Of a DNA stretch of 64,000 nucleotides, positions 1 to 7,648 are shown one piece after another. A model generated the notes under the pieces. It did no database searches and had not been told where the DNA came from. It saw nothing but the letters and a program-made list of their open reading frames with translations. Made by a program: the position numbers and the translations under genes. The DNA is from Cellulomonas sp. PhB150 (lineage in GTDB: Bacteria; Actinomycetota; Actinomycetes; Actinomycetales; Cellulomonadaceae). The stretch lies in NCBI RefSeq assembly GCF_003755175.1, contig NZ_RKHX01000004.1:419638-483637 (forward strand). Direction: 5' to 3'. Position 1 is the first letter of the stretch; every line of letters starts with the position of its first letter.

Positions 1-540
1 CCCGCGGGCGCCGAGCGTCTTGGCCAGGTAGCGGCTGTAGACCTCGACCGCGCCCTTCATCGCCGCGTAGACCGAGTACGCGGGGTTGACGAGGTTGAGC
101 GTCAGGCCGGTGGAGACGTTGAGGATGCGGCCGCCGTCGGCGAGCAGGGGCAGCAGCTCCTGGGTCAGCATGACGACGCTGCGGAAGTGCACGTCGAAGA
201 GGCGCTGCACCTCGTCGGCGTCCGTCGCGCCGATCGGGGTCTCGCCCGACGAGCCGGCGTTGTTCATCAGCAGGTCGAAGGAGTCGCGGCCCCAGGTGTC
301 CGCGAGCGCGGTGCGGACCTGGTCGGCGAACGCGGCGTGCGCGGTCAGGTCGGTCGTCTCCAGGGGCAGCGCGACGGCTCGTCGGCCGCGTTCGCCGATG
401 GCCGCGACGACCTCGGCGGCCTGCTCGGCGCCGGTGCGGTAGGTGAGGATCACGTCGACACCGGAGTCGGCGAGGGCGAGTGCGGTGGCGCGGCCGAGGC
501 CGCGAGAGCCGCCGGTGACGAGGGCGATGCGCTGAGTCAT
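1..540 (-). CDS. SDR family NAD(P)-dependent oxidoreductase (3' end outside window)
   Basis: Short-chain dehydrogenase/reductase whose C-terminus lies beyond base 1; 180 residues are visible. The dinucleotide-binding loop TGGSRGLG is at residues 9-16, NNAG at 93-96, the catalytic Ser at about 143 (NVSTG) and the Tyr/Lys pair in YAAMK at 158-162, so the active site is complete. The ATG at 540 has a GGAAGG ribosome site six bases upstream. It diverges from an MmyB-type regulator at 663, a frequent arrangement in which the regulator controls the oxidoreductase. The substrate cannot be read from the sequence. Confidence 0.93.
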   Translation of the reverse strand, partial: MTQRIALVTGGSRGLGRATALALADSGVDVILTYRTGAEQAAEVVAAIGERGRRAVALPLETTDLTAHAAFADQVRTALADTWGRDSFDLLMNNAGSSGETPIGATDADEVQRLFDVHFRSVVMLTQELLPLLADGGRILNVSTGLTLNLVNPAYSVYAAMKGAVEVYSRYLAKTLGARG

Positions 541-604
541 GGTGAACCTTCCGTCGTGGTGTCGTTCCATGCTGCGGCGGCCGCCGTCGGGCTTCCAGGC
601 AGCA

Positions 605-620
605 CCGATCCGGGGATCGG
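605..620. promoter_or_regulatory. Perfect inverted repeat between SDR and regulator, candidate operator
   Basis: CCGATCC, two bases, GGATCGG: a perfect 7-base inverted repeat in the 122-base gap between the divergent SDR (start 540) and the MmyB-type regulator (start 663). Position and symmetry suit a binding site for the regulator next door. Binding itself is inferred. Confidence 0.4.
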
Positions 621-662
621 CGATCCCTGGTTGCGGTGGCCCGGGCGGGGGACGATGGCTCG

Positions 663-1505
663 ATGGACCGCACCCAGCTGGCCGACTTCCTGCGCACCCG
701 CCGCGAGGCGATGCAGCCGGAGGACGTGGGCCTGCCGCGCGGGCAGCGCCGCCGGGCGGTGGGGCTGCGCCGCGAGGAGGTGGCGGCGCTGTGCGGGATG
801 TCGACCGACTACTACGGGCGGCTCGAGCAGGGTCGCGGCCCCACGCCGTCCGAGCCGATGCTCGCCGCCATCGCCCGCGGGCTGCACCTGACGCTCCCCG
901 AGCGCGACCACCTGTTCCAGCTCGCCGGCCACCACGCGCCTGCCCGCGCCACGCGCGACGAGCACGTCGCACCCGGCATCCTGCGCATCCTCGACCGCCT
1001 GCAGGACACCCCGGCGCAGGTCATCACGGACCTGGGCGAGACGCTGGTGCAGACCCCGCTCGCGGTCGCGCTGCTCGGCGAGCAGACCCACTTCACCGGC
1101 CCGGAGCGCTCGACGGTCTACCGCTGGTTCACCGACCCGGCGTCGCGCGACGTCTACCCGCTCGAGGACCAGCCGGAGCGCGGACGCACGTTCACCGCGG
1201 AGCTGCGGGCGGCCTACGCGCGTGGCGGCCGGGGCTCGCGGGCGGCGGCGCTCGTCGACGCGCTGTCGTCCGTCCCCGAGTTCGCTGCCGTCTGGGCCGA
1301 GCACGACGTCGACGACAAGCACGCGCGCACCAAGCGGATCGCGCACCCCGAGGTCGGTGTCATGACCCTGGACTGCCAGACGTTGCTCGACACGGACAGC
1401 GGCCAGCGGCTGCTCGTGTTCACGGCGACGCCCGGCTCGCCCGATGCCGACCGGCTGGGGTTGCTCGCGGTGATCGGGTCGCAGCGGATGACGACGACCG
1501 CCTGA
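663..1505 (+). CDS. Helix-turn-helix regulator with MmyB-type ligand-binding domain
   Basis: A 280-residue regulator. Residues 1-75 are an XRE-like helix-turn-helix with the family signature LRREEVAALCG followed by DYYGRLEQGRG; the rest matches the MmyB-like ligand-binding domain, which ends in the usual VFTATPGSPD stretch. The ATG at 663 is chosen over an in-frame GTG at 636 because family members begin with an MDRxxLADFLRxRR-like stretch. It is divergent to the SDR gene, so it probably controls that gene, itself, or both. A second regulator of the same family lies at 12395. Confidence 0.92.
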   Translation: MDRTQLADFLRTRREAMQPEDVGLPRGQRRRAVGLRREEVAALCGMSTDYYGRLEQGRGPTPSEPMLAAIARGLHLTLPERDHLFQLAGHHAPARATRDEHVAPGILRILDRLQDTPAQVITDLGETLVQTPLAVALLGEQTHFTGPERSTVYRWFTDPASRDVYPLEDQPERGRTFTAELRAAYARGGRGSRAAALVDALSSVPEFAAVWAEHDVDDKHARTKRIAHPEVGVMTLDCQTLLDTDSGQRLLVFTATPGSPDADRLGLLAVIGSQRMTTTA

Positions 1506-1508
1506 TCG

Positions 1509-1550
1509 GCATTCCACAATAGTGGGCGTTCACCTACTATTGTGGAATGC
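1509..1550. promoter_or_regulatory. 15-base perfect palindrome over a leaderless promoter (MNT/HEPN operon operator)
   Basis: GCATTCCACAATAGT at 1509-1523 is repeated as its exact reverse complement at 1536-1550, with 12 bases between. The right arm contains the end of a TACTAT -10 box (1535-1540) and the ATG of the next gene (1547), so transcription should start at or next to the ATG and the mRNA would be leaderless. The left arm covers the expected -35 position. Each arm also holds a near-palindromic 12-mer (CCACAATAGTGG at 1514-1525). The geometry fits autorepression by the winged helix of the first gene; that is inference. Confidence 0.65.
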
Positions 1551-2194
1551 AGCTCCAGCATCCTCTGGCGACGGTCACGCCGACGCTCGATGGCGACGTG
1601 CTCACCGTCCTCGCTCGCGCGCGGGCCAAGCACACCGTCGGCAGCATCCAGCATGTGCTGGGCGACCGGTCCTACGAGGGCGTCCGCAAAGTGCTGCTCC
1701 GCCTTTCGGCACAAGGCGTCGTCCAGACGGAGCGGGTTGGCAACGTCAGCAGCTTCTGGTTGAACTGCGACCACCTCGCTGCTGCCGCCATCATCGAGCT
1801 CGCTCAGCTCGGCGAGACGCTCATCACGAGGATTCGCGACGACCTCGCAGGCTGGGCTCACCCACCTGTCTACGCGGCGGTCTTCGGGTCGGCCCTGACC
1901 GGCACCATGCGGATCGACAGCGACATCGACGTCTTCATCGTGCGTCCTGACACGATCGACGCCGATGCGTGGACGGACGAGACCGACGGGCTCGCCCGAC
2001 GAATCACCGCGTGGACCGGCAACGATGCCAGGATCTTGGGGATGTCTGAGCGGGAGGTCCTCGACGGCGCGAACTCCGAGCGGGTTCTCCTTGACATCGC
2101 CTCTGCTCGCCATGGCACGGTTGCGGGCGATCCGCAGTGGTTGCGCAGGCTCGTCGGCGTGGGGAGGTCCCGTGGCACGCACCCGTCCGTGTGA
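1547..2194 (+). CDS. Winged-helix nucleotidyltransferase (MNT-type), probable antitoxin
   Basis: A 215-residue protein joining an N-terminal winged-helix domain (about residues 15-75) to a minimal nucleotidyltransferase domain. The catalytic signature is clear: GS at 114-115 and the acidic pair D126/D128 within DSDIDV. In HEPN/MNT toxin-antitoxin systems the MNT enzyme neutralises the HEPN RNase by adding AMP residues. The next gene is a HEPN protein overlapping by 23 bases, which supports that role. The winged helix probably binds the palindrome over its own promoter. The start has no ribosome site, as expected for a leaderless transcript. Confidence 0.85.
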   Translation: MQLQHPLATVTPTLDGDVLTVLARARAKHTVGSIQHVLGDRSYEGVRKVLLRLSAQGVVQTERVGNVSSFWLNCDHLAAAAIIELAQLGETLITRIRDDLAGWAHPPVYAAVFGSALTGTMRIDSDIDVFIVRPDTIDADAWTDETDGLARRITAWTGNDARILGMSEREVLDGANSERVLLDIASARHGTVAGDPQWLRRLVGVGRSRGTHPSV

Positions 2195-2567
2195 GGCGAC
2201 TGTTCGCGCCGGCCGGCTCGCCAAGGCGACGCAGTTCGCGACGGCGGCATCCGTGGTGTTCGATCTCGCCGAGGACGCTCGCGACGTCGCCGACGCGTAC
2301 GTGACCCTCTGCGTGCACGCTGGGATAGCGGCCGCCGACGCCGTGTGCTGCGCCAGACTCGGAGAGCATTCGCTCGGCGACAACCACCACGAGGCCGTCG
2401 CGCTTCTCGACAAGGTCGACAACCAGCTCGCCAAGCACTTGCGCACCCTGCTCGAACTGAAGACTCGGGCGGGGTACAGCCACACGCGGACCTCGGACGA
2501 GTCGGTCCGACGGGCCGGCCGGGCGATGGATGCGCTGGTCTTCGCGGCGCAGCGGACGTCGACGTGA
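2172..2567 (+). CDS. HEPN domain protein, probable RNase toxin of an MNT/HEPN pair
   Basis: A 131-residue all-helical protein. R99-x4-H104 fits the Rx4-6H catalytic motif of HEPN ribonucleases, and the surrounding helix resembles the C-terminal helix of the family. The conserved Tyr two residues after the His, which is AMPylated in HepT, is absent here; the nearest Tyr is 102, inside the motif. The GTG at 2172 has a GGGGAGG ribosome site four bases upstream and lies inside the end of the MNT gene. The stop overlaps the next start as GTGA. The HEPN call is by motif and context only. Confidence 0.75.
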   Translation: MARTRPCEATVRAGRLAKATQFATAASVVFDLAEDARDVADAYVTLCVHAGIAAADAVCCARLGEHSLGDNHHEAVALLDKVDNQLAKHLRTLLELKTRAGYSHTRTSDESVRRAGRAMDALVFAAQRTST

Positions 2568-3580
2568 CCACCTACCCGCGCCCGCTCGTCGCCGGTGACG
2601 TCGTCGGCGTGACCTCCCCGTCCGCCGGGATCCGGGACGAGCACCGGCCGCGGCTCGAGGTCGCGCTCGACGCGGTGCGCGCCCGCGGCTGGCGCACGCG
2701 GGTCGGGAACCAGATGGACGGCACCGGGATCGCCGCCGGTCCGGCGTCCGCGCGGGCCGATGAGCTCGTCGCGATGCTCCGCGACCCCGAGGTCCGGGCG
2801 GTCGTGCCGCCGTGGGGCGGCGAGGTCGCGATCGACCTGCTCGACCGGATCGACTGGGCCGCCCTGGCCGACGACCCGACCTGGCTGGTCGGCTTCTCCG
2901 ACATCTCGACCCTGCTCGTCCCGCTGACCCTGCTGACCGGCGTCGCGACCCTGCACGGACCGAACCTCATGGACACCCCGTACCGCGTGCCCGAGCCGTT
3001 GCTCGGCTGGACGGACGTCGTCGCGGCCGAGCCCGGCGCGACGCTGACCCAGGGCGCGGCGGTGCGCTACCGGGCCACCGGGTACGACGACTGGGAGCTG
3101 CACCCCACGGCATCCGAGTACGCGGTCGACACCCCGGGTGGATGGACGCGGCTCGACGGGACCGGGGACGTCGAGGCGCGCGGGCGGCTGATCGGCGGCT
3201 GCCTCGAGACGATCACGCACCTGGTCGGCACCCCGTACGGCGACCTCGCCTCCTGGGACGCGCCGGAGGGGCTCGTCGTCTACCTCGAGTCCTCCGAGGG
3301 CAACGCGGCCGACGCCGCCCGGCGCCTGTTCCAGCTGCGCTACGCCGGCTGGTTCGACCGGGCCACCGCCGTCCTGATCGCCCGTACCCCCGGACCTGAC
3401 CTACCCGGGTACACGCACCACGACGCGGCCCGTCACGCGCTCGGCGACCTGGGCATCCCGGTGATCGCCGACGTGGACTTCGGGCACCTCGCGCCGCAGC
3501 TCAGCCTCGTCAACGGTGCGCTGGCCACCGTCACGCACACCGGCGACGGGTCGTCGATCAGCCAGGAGCTGGTGCCGTAG
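2564..3580 (+). CDS. S66 family peptidase (LD-carboxypeptidase / MccF-like)
   Basis: A 338-residue serine peptidase of family S66, which includes LD-carboxypeptidases trimming peptidoglycan tetrapeptides and the MccF enzymes that destroy microcin C-type aminoacyl nucleotides. Candidate triad: Ser112 in GFSDIS, Glu242 in YLES and His308 in DFGHLAP. There is no signal peptide, so it acts in the cytoplasm. The GTG start overlaps the HEPN stop by four bases, making it translationally coupled to the MNT/HEPN pair. LD-carboxypeptidase and MccF-like activity cannot be told apart by eye. The stop abuts the convergent gene with no gap. Confidence 0.85.
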   Translation: MTTYPRPLVAGDVVGVTSPSAGIRDEHRPRLEVALDAVRARGWRTRVGNQMDGTGIAAGPASARADELVAMLRDPEVRAVVPPWGGEVAIDLLDRIDWAALADDPTWLVGFSDISTLLVPLTLLTGVATLHGPNLMDTPYRVPEPLLGWTDVVAAEPGATLTQGAAVRYRATGYDDWELHPTASEYAVDTPGGWTRLDGTGDVEARGRLIGGCLETITHLVGTPYGDLASWDAPEGLVVYLESSEGNAADAARRLFQLRYAGWFDRATAVLIARTPGPDLPGYTHHDAARHALGDLGIPVIADVDFGHLAPQLSLVNGALATVTHTGDGSSISQELVP

Positions 3581-3871
3581 TCAGCGCGGAGTCATCACGA
3601 GGTCGATGGTGACCGTGTCACCCACCTCGATGCCCTCGCCATGCCGCACGACGTTCTTGATCGGCACGACGTAGAGCTCGTTCTTGCGGAACATCGACGT
3701 CTCGAACGTGACGTCCCCGATCGTCGCGACGACCGGGATCATGCCCCAGCCGTAGGTGAGCGCCGAGGCGACCGCACGGATCTGCGCGCTCAGCGGCTCG
3801 GGGAGCGTGACGAAGTGGAACGGCGCCGGGCCGCGCCAGTACCAGACCTCGCCCGTGACCTGCAGCTGCAT
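3581..3871 (-). CDS. DUF1905 domain protein
   Basis: A 96-residue protein matching the small DUF1905 beta-rich family: an N-terminal W-x-W-x-G-PAPFHFV-like stretch, then GWGMIPV and a final LYVVPIK strand. DUF1905 proteins have no established function and are often found alone or fused to YdeI-like domains. The ATG at 3871 gives the usual family length; a GTG at 3889 is possible. Its stop directly abuts the stop of the S66 peptidase on the other strand. Confidence 0.75.
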   Translation of the reverse strand: MQLQVTGEVWYWRGPAPFHFVTLPEPLSAQIRAVASALTYGWGMIPVVATIGDVTFETSMFRKNELYVVPIKNVVRHGEGIEVGDTVTIDLVMTPR

Positions 3872-3897
3872 TTGGCCAGCATTCCGCACCACGCCGG

Positions 3898-4548
3898 TCA
3901 GCGCAGCAGGCGGCGCTCCAGCCCTGCCCGGACGTCGGGCCACTCGTCGGCGAGGATCGAGTAGTAGGCGGTGTCCCGCAAGCCACCGTCCGTCGCCGGG
4001 GTGTGCGCGCGCCGGACCCCTTCGAAGCGAGCGCCGAGCCGCTCGATGGCCGCCCGCGAGCGCGTGTTGCGGTCGTCGGTCTTGAGGGTGACGCGCCGGA
4101 CCTGCCACGTCTCGAACGCGAGGGTCAGCAGGAGCAGCTTGGCCTCGGTGTTGACGGGGGTGCGCTGCGCGGAGGCGGCGTACCAGGTCGAGCCGATCTC
4201 GGCGACGGTCGGCGGGTGCTCGTCGTCGGGCGCGGGGCCCTGCTCGCCCGCCATCCGCGGCCAGGTGAACACGTCGAGGTCGAGCAGCCTGGTGCTGCCG
4301 ACGACCCGGCCGTTCGCCACCGCCGCGAACGGGACGGCGCGGCCGCTGCGTTCCTTGGCCATCGCGGCCACGACGTAGGCGCTCGCCTCCTCGGGGCCGT
4401 CGGGGACCGTGGTGAACCCGTAGCTCGAGCGGTCCTCGTCGGCGGCCGCTGCCAGACCGGGCGCGTGCACAGGTCGCAGCCGCTCGAGTCGGACCCATCG
4501 GCCGACGAGGACCTCCGGCTGGGTGATGCCTCGGGGCGCGTCGGTCAC
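3898..4548 (-). CDS. GNAT acetyltransferase (RimJ/RimL-like)
   Basis: An acetyl-CoA-dependent N-acetyltransferase. It begins with the LVGRWVRLERL strand typical of RimJ/RimL-like members and carries the family order of an acetyl-CoA site after EIGSTWYA, NTEAKLLLL and NTRSRAAIERLGA near the C-terminus. The acceptor is unknown. The GTG at 4548 matches where family members begin; an in-frame ATG at 4605, one base after the upstream VOC stop, would add 19 low-complexity residues and cannot be excluded. It lies downstream of the VOC gene on the same strand and is probably cotranscribed. Confidence 0.85.
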   Translation of the reverse strand: MTDAPRGITQPEVLVGRWVRLERLRPVHAPGLAAAADEDRSSYGFTTVPDGPEEASAYVVAAMAKERSGRAVPFAAVANGRVVGSTRLLDLDVFTWPRMAGEQGPAPDDEHPPTVAEIGSTWYAASAQRTPVNTEAKLLLLTLAFETWQVRRVTLKTDDRNTRSRAAIERLGARFEGVRRAHTPATDGGLRDTAYYSILADEWPDVRAGLERRLLR

Positions 4549-4606
4549 GCGATCATCGTGCCGCGACTGCGGACCGGTGTCAGGCGGATTCGCCCGCCGG
4601 CTCATC

Positions 4607-4981
4607 TCAGCGGGCGATGATCGACAGGACGTTGCCCGCGGGGTCGGTGAACCAGGCGATCTCCGGCCCGCCCTTGCGGAAGACGAAGTCCTCGTCGGTC
4701 TCGCCCGGTGTGCCCTCGTAGCGCTCGAACTCCACGCCCTGGGCGCGCAGGTCCGCGACGGTGCCGGCGACGTCGTCGACGGGGAAGTTGAGCACCGTGA
4801 ACGTCGCGGGCACGTGCCCGTGGCCCTTGGGGTAGACGAGCACGTGGTGGCCGTCCGCGAAGTGCAGCGTGAGCATCCCGTTCGCCTGGGACGTCTCGAC
4901 GCCGAGCACGTCGCCGTAGAACCGGGCCGCGGCAGGCACGTCGTTCGTCGAGAAGCCGCTGAACGATTCGGTGAGGGGCAT
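4607..4981 (-). CDS. VOC family (glyoxalase-like) protein
   Basis: A 124-residue single-module VOC protein with the paired beta-alpha-beta-beta-beta pattern (GFSTNDVPAAARFYGDVLG at the N-terminus, DPAGNVLSII at the end). VOC proteins include glyoxalases, dioxygenases and antibiotic-binding proteins; nothing here separates them. The ATG at 4981 has a strong AAGGAGG site seven bases upstream. The GNAT gene follows on the same strand. Confidence 0.88.
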   Translation of the reverse strand: MPLTESFSGFSTNDVPAAARFYGDVLGVETSQANGMLTLHFADGHHVLVYPKGHGHVPATFTVLNFPVDDVAGTVADLRAQGVEFERYEGTPGETDEDFVFRKGGPEIAWFTDPAGNVLSIIAR

Positions 4982-5048
4982 CGTCGTCCTCCTTGGTCGG
5001 GACACCCAGCGTGGACCCGACCACCGACACGCGCTACCCGCGTGCACC

Positions 5049-5549
5049 ATGGATCTCATGAGACTGCGCCCGACGACCTCGTCCGACCTCGACCTGCTGG
5101 AGGAGCTGCTGGTCGAGGCCTACAACTGGACCGGCGAGACCCGCGTGACCCTCGCGCAGGTCCGGACCGACCCCGCGCACGCGCGGCACCTGGCCGGCTG
5201 GCAGCGGCCCACCGACCTGGGCACGGTCGCGGAGGCAGACGACGGCACGCCCGCGGGGGCGGCGTGGGCCCGGGTCGTGCCCGCGAGCGAGGCGGGATAC
5301 GGGTTCGTGGCCGACGACGTGCCCGAACTCGGCATGAGCGTCCTGGCTCCCCACCGCGGCCAGGGCGTGGGCTCGAAGCTCCTCGACGCGTGCCTCGACC
5401 AGCTGTGGACCGCCGGCCACCCGGCGGTGAGCCTGAGCGTCGAGGACGGCAACGGCGTCGCGCGCCGGCTGTACGAGTCGCGCGGGTTCGTCGTCGTCGG
5501 CCGTTCGGGGAGCTCGGACACGATGCTGCGGGACCTGCAGGCGGCGTGA
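5049..5549 (+). CDS. GNAT acetyltransferase
   Basis: A 166-residue GNAT enzyme. The acetyl-CoA pyrophosphate loop is HRGQGVGSKLL, followed by VSLSVEDGNGVARRLYESRGF, here split across the family's last two helices. Two in-frame ATGs (5049 and 5058) are plausible; the second gives the more usual family start. It diverges from the VOC gene at 4981 and precedes the gamma-glutamyltransferase homologue by 24 bases on the same strand. Substrate unknown. Confidence 0.87.
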   Translation: MDLMRLRPTTSSDLDLLEELLVEAYNWTGETRVTLAQVRTDPAHARHLAGWQRPTDLGTVAEADDGTPAGAAWARVVPASEAGYGFVADDVPELGMSVLAPHRGQGVGSKLLDACLDQLWTAGHPAVSLSVEDGNGVARRLYESRGFVVVGRSGSSDTMLRDLQAA

Positions 5550-5573
5550 CGGATCGTGGGTGAGGATCGAGGG

Positions 5574-7331
5574 ATGTTCACCACCCGCCCTGAGCTGTCC
5601 GGCACGTTCGGCATGGTCGCGTCCACGCACTGGCTCGCGTCAGCGATCGGCATGCGCATCCTCGAGGCGGGCGGCAACGCGTTCGACGCGGCCGCCGCGG
5701 CCGGGTTCACGCTGTCCGTGGTCGAGCCGCACCTCAACGGCCCGGGCGGGGACGCGCCGATCATCGGGCACCGCGCGGCCGACGGGCACACGTTCGTCGT
5801 CTGCGGCCAGGGCACCGCACCCGCCGCTGCCACCATCGAGGCCTACCGTGACCTGGGCCTCGACCTCGTCCCCGGGACCGGGCACCTCGCGGCCGTCGTG
5901 CCCGGGGCGTTCGGCGCGTGGCTCGACCTGCTCGCCCGCTACGGCACGCTGCCGCTGGCCGCGGTCCTGGCACCGGCGATCGGGTACGCCCGCAACGGGT
6001 ACCCCCTGGTCCCGGCCGCCACCCGCACGATCGGCACGGTCGCCGACCACTTCGCCGAGCACTGGCCCAGCTCCGCGGAGGTCTACCTTCCGCACGGCCA
6101 GATGCCCGAGGCGGGCACGCTGTTCACCAACCCGGCGCTCGCGGACACGTTCGACCGGTTGCTCGGCGAGGCCCGCGCGGCCAGCCCTGATCGCGAGGCG
6201 CAGATCGAGGCGGCCCGGCGCGCGTTCTACCAGGGCTTCGTCGCCGAGGCGATCGACGCGTTCGTGGCGACGCCCGTCCGCGACTCGTCCGGCCGCGACC
6301 ACGCGGGGCTGCTGCGGGCCGACGACCTGGCCGGCTGGCGCGCGAGCGAGGAGTCGACCGCGTCGATCCGGTTCGCCGGGCGGACCGTGCACAAGACGCG
6401 CGCCTGGGGGCAGGGGCCGGTGCTGCTGCAGCAGCTCGCGATGCTCGAGGCGCTCGGGGTCGAGGACGTAGAGGACGTCGACGGGGTCCACGCCGTGCTC
6501 GAGGTCGCCAAGCTCGCCTTCGCCGACCGGGAGGCCTGGTACGGCGACGACACCGACGTGCCGCTCGACACGCTGCTCTCGTCGGCCTACGCGGCCGAGC
6601 GCGCGCGCCTCGTCGGGGCGAACGCTGCCGACGGCCTCGTGCCCGGGTCGCCCGACGGTCGCATCCCCCGGCTCGCCCTCGTCGAGCGCATCGGCGACGG
6701 CGTGGTCGGCACGGGTGAGCCGACCGTGTCGTCGGCAGGGCTGAGCCCCGGCGACACGTGCCACGTCGACGTCGTCGACCGCTGGGGCAACCGCGTCTCG
6801 GCGACCCCGTCCGGCGGGTGGCTGCAGTCCAGCCCCGTGGTGCCCGGCCTGGGGTTCGCGCTGCCGACCCGGGCCCAGATGTTCTGGCTGGAGCCCGGCC
6901 TGCCCAACAGCCTCGCCCCGGGCAAGCGGCCGAGGACGACCCTCAGCCCGGGCATGGTGCTCGACGACGACGGGTCCGGCTTCGCTTTCGGGACGCCGGG
7001 CGGCGACCAGCAGGACCAGTGGACCGTGCCGTTCCTGCTGCGCCACCTCGTCGGCGGCCTGGACCTGCAGGCGGCGATCGACGCACCCATGTGGCACTCC
7101 GAGCACGTGCCCAGCTCCTTCTACCCGCGCGGGCACGTGCCGCTCGGGGTCGCCGCGGAGTCGCGGCTCGGCGCGGACGTCCTCGACGGGCTCGCCGCGC
7201 GGGGGCACGCCGTCGATGTCGTCGGACCCTGGACGCTGGGCAGGCTCAGCGCCGCCGGGATCCGGGCCGACGGGATGCTCGTCGCGGCCGCCAACCCGCG
7301 CGGCATGCAGGGCTACGCCGTCGGACGCTAG
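5574..7331 (+). CDS. Gamma-glutamyltransferase family protein (cytoplasmic, HpxW/YwrD-like)
   Basis: A 585-residue N-terminal-nucleophile hydrolase of the gamma-glutamyltransferase family. The expected self-cleavage and catalytic residue is Thr395 in GDTCHVDVV, followed by the family segments SATPSGGWLQSSP and PGKRPRTTLSP. There is no signal peptide, unlike classic periplasmic or secreted glutathione hydrolases, so this resembles the intracellular branch that includes YwrD and oxamate amidohydrolase HpxW. The substrate is therefore open. The ATG at 5574 is preceded by a GAGG-rich stretch. The 3' end overlaps the convergent ArsR gene by four bases. Confidence 0.9.
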   Translation: MFTTRPELSGTFGMVASTHWLASAIGMRILEAGGNAFDAAAAAGFTLSVVEPHLNGPGGDAPIIGHRAADGHTFVVCGQGTAPAAATIEAYRDLGLDLVPGTGHLAAVVPGAFGAWLDLLARYGTLPLAAVLAPAIGYARNGYPLVPAATRTIGTVADHFAEHWPSSAEVYLPHGQMPEAGTLFTNPALADTFDRLLGEARAASPDREAQIEAARRAFYQGFVAEAIDAFVATPVRDSSGRDHAGLLRADDLAGWRASEESTASIRFAGRTVHKTRAWGQGPVLLQQLAMLEALGVEDVEDVDGVHAVLEVAKLAFADREAWYGDDTDVPLDTLLSSAYAAERARLVGANAADGLVPGSPDGRIPRLALVERIGDGVVGTGEPTVSSAGLSPGDTCHVDVVDRWGNRVSATPSGGWLQSSPVVPGLGFALPTRAQMFWLEPGLPNSLAPGKRPRTTLSPGMVLDDDGSGFAFGTPGGDQQDQWTVPFLLRHLVGGLDLQAAIDAPMWHSEHVPSSFYPRGHVPLGVAAESRLGADVLDGLAARGHAVDVVGPWTLGRLSAAGIRADGMLVAAANPRGMQGYAVGR

Positions 7332-7648
7332 TGCTCGAGCGACTCCGCGATGCGCTTGATCCCCGCCAGCCGGCGGTCCCACTGCGCCCCGATGGCCTCG
7401 AGCGCCGCGGCGGTCTGGCTCAGCCGGGCGCCGAGCGCGCGGTAACGGACCTCGCGGCCGACGCGCACCGGCTCGACGAGGCCGGCGTCCGCGAGGACCG
7501 CCAGGTGCTTCGCGATCGCCTGCCGGGTCACCGGGAAGCGGGTGGCCAGGGCGGACGCGGACTGCTCCGAGCGGCCGAGCTCCTGCAGCACCGCCCAGCG
7601 GGTGTCGTCCGCGAGCGCGGCGAAGACGGGCACCAGGGTGTCGCTCAT
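7328..7648 (-). CDS. ArsR-type winged-helix repressor
   Basis: A 106-residue helix-turn-helix protein of the ArsR superfamily: FAALADDTRWAVLQELG, then the recognition region TRQAIAKHLAVLADAGLV and the wing VGREVRYRA. It has no metal-binding cysteines and belongs to the group paired with SRPBCC/AHSA1 proteins. Its ATG overlaps the stop of that partner as ATGA, so the two are coupled. Its likely operator is the inverted repeat at 8121-8140. Confidence 0.9.
   Translation of the reverse strand: MSDTLVPVFAALADDTRWAVLQELGRSEQSASALATRFPVTRQAIAKHLAVLADAGLVEPVRVGREVRYRALGARLSQTAAALEAIGAQWDRRLAGIKRIAESLEH

Noticed and set aside
1214..3220. Long open frame on the minus strand opposite the MNT/HEPN/S66 operon
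   Set aside because: It is Arg/Val/Gly-rich, has no domain and runs antisense to three genes with clear motifs.
5640..7382. 580-codon open frame on the minus strand
   Set aside because: Antisense to the gamma-glutamyltransferase homologue and low in complexity.
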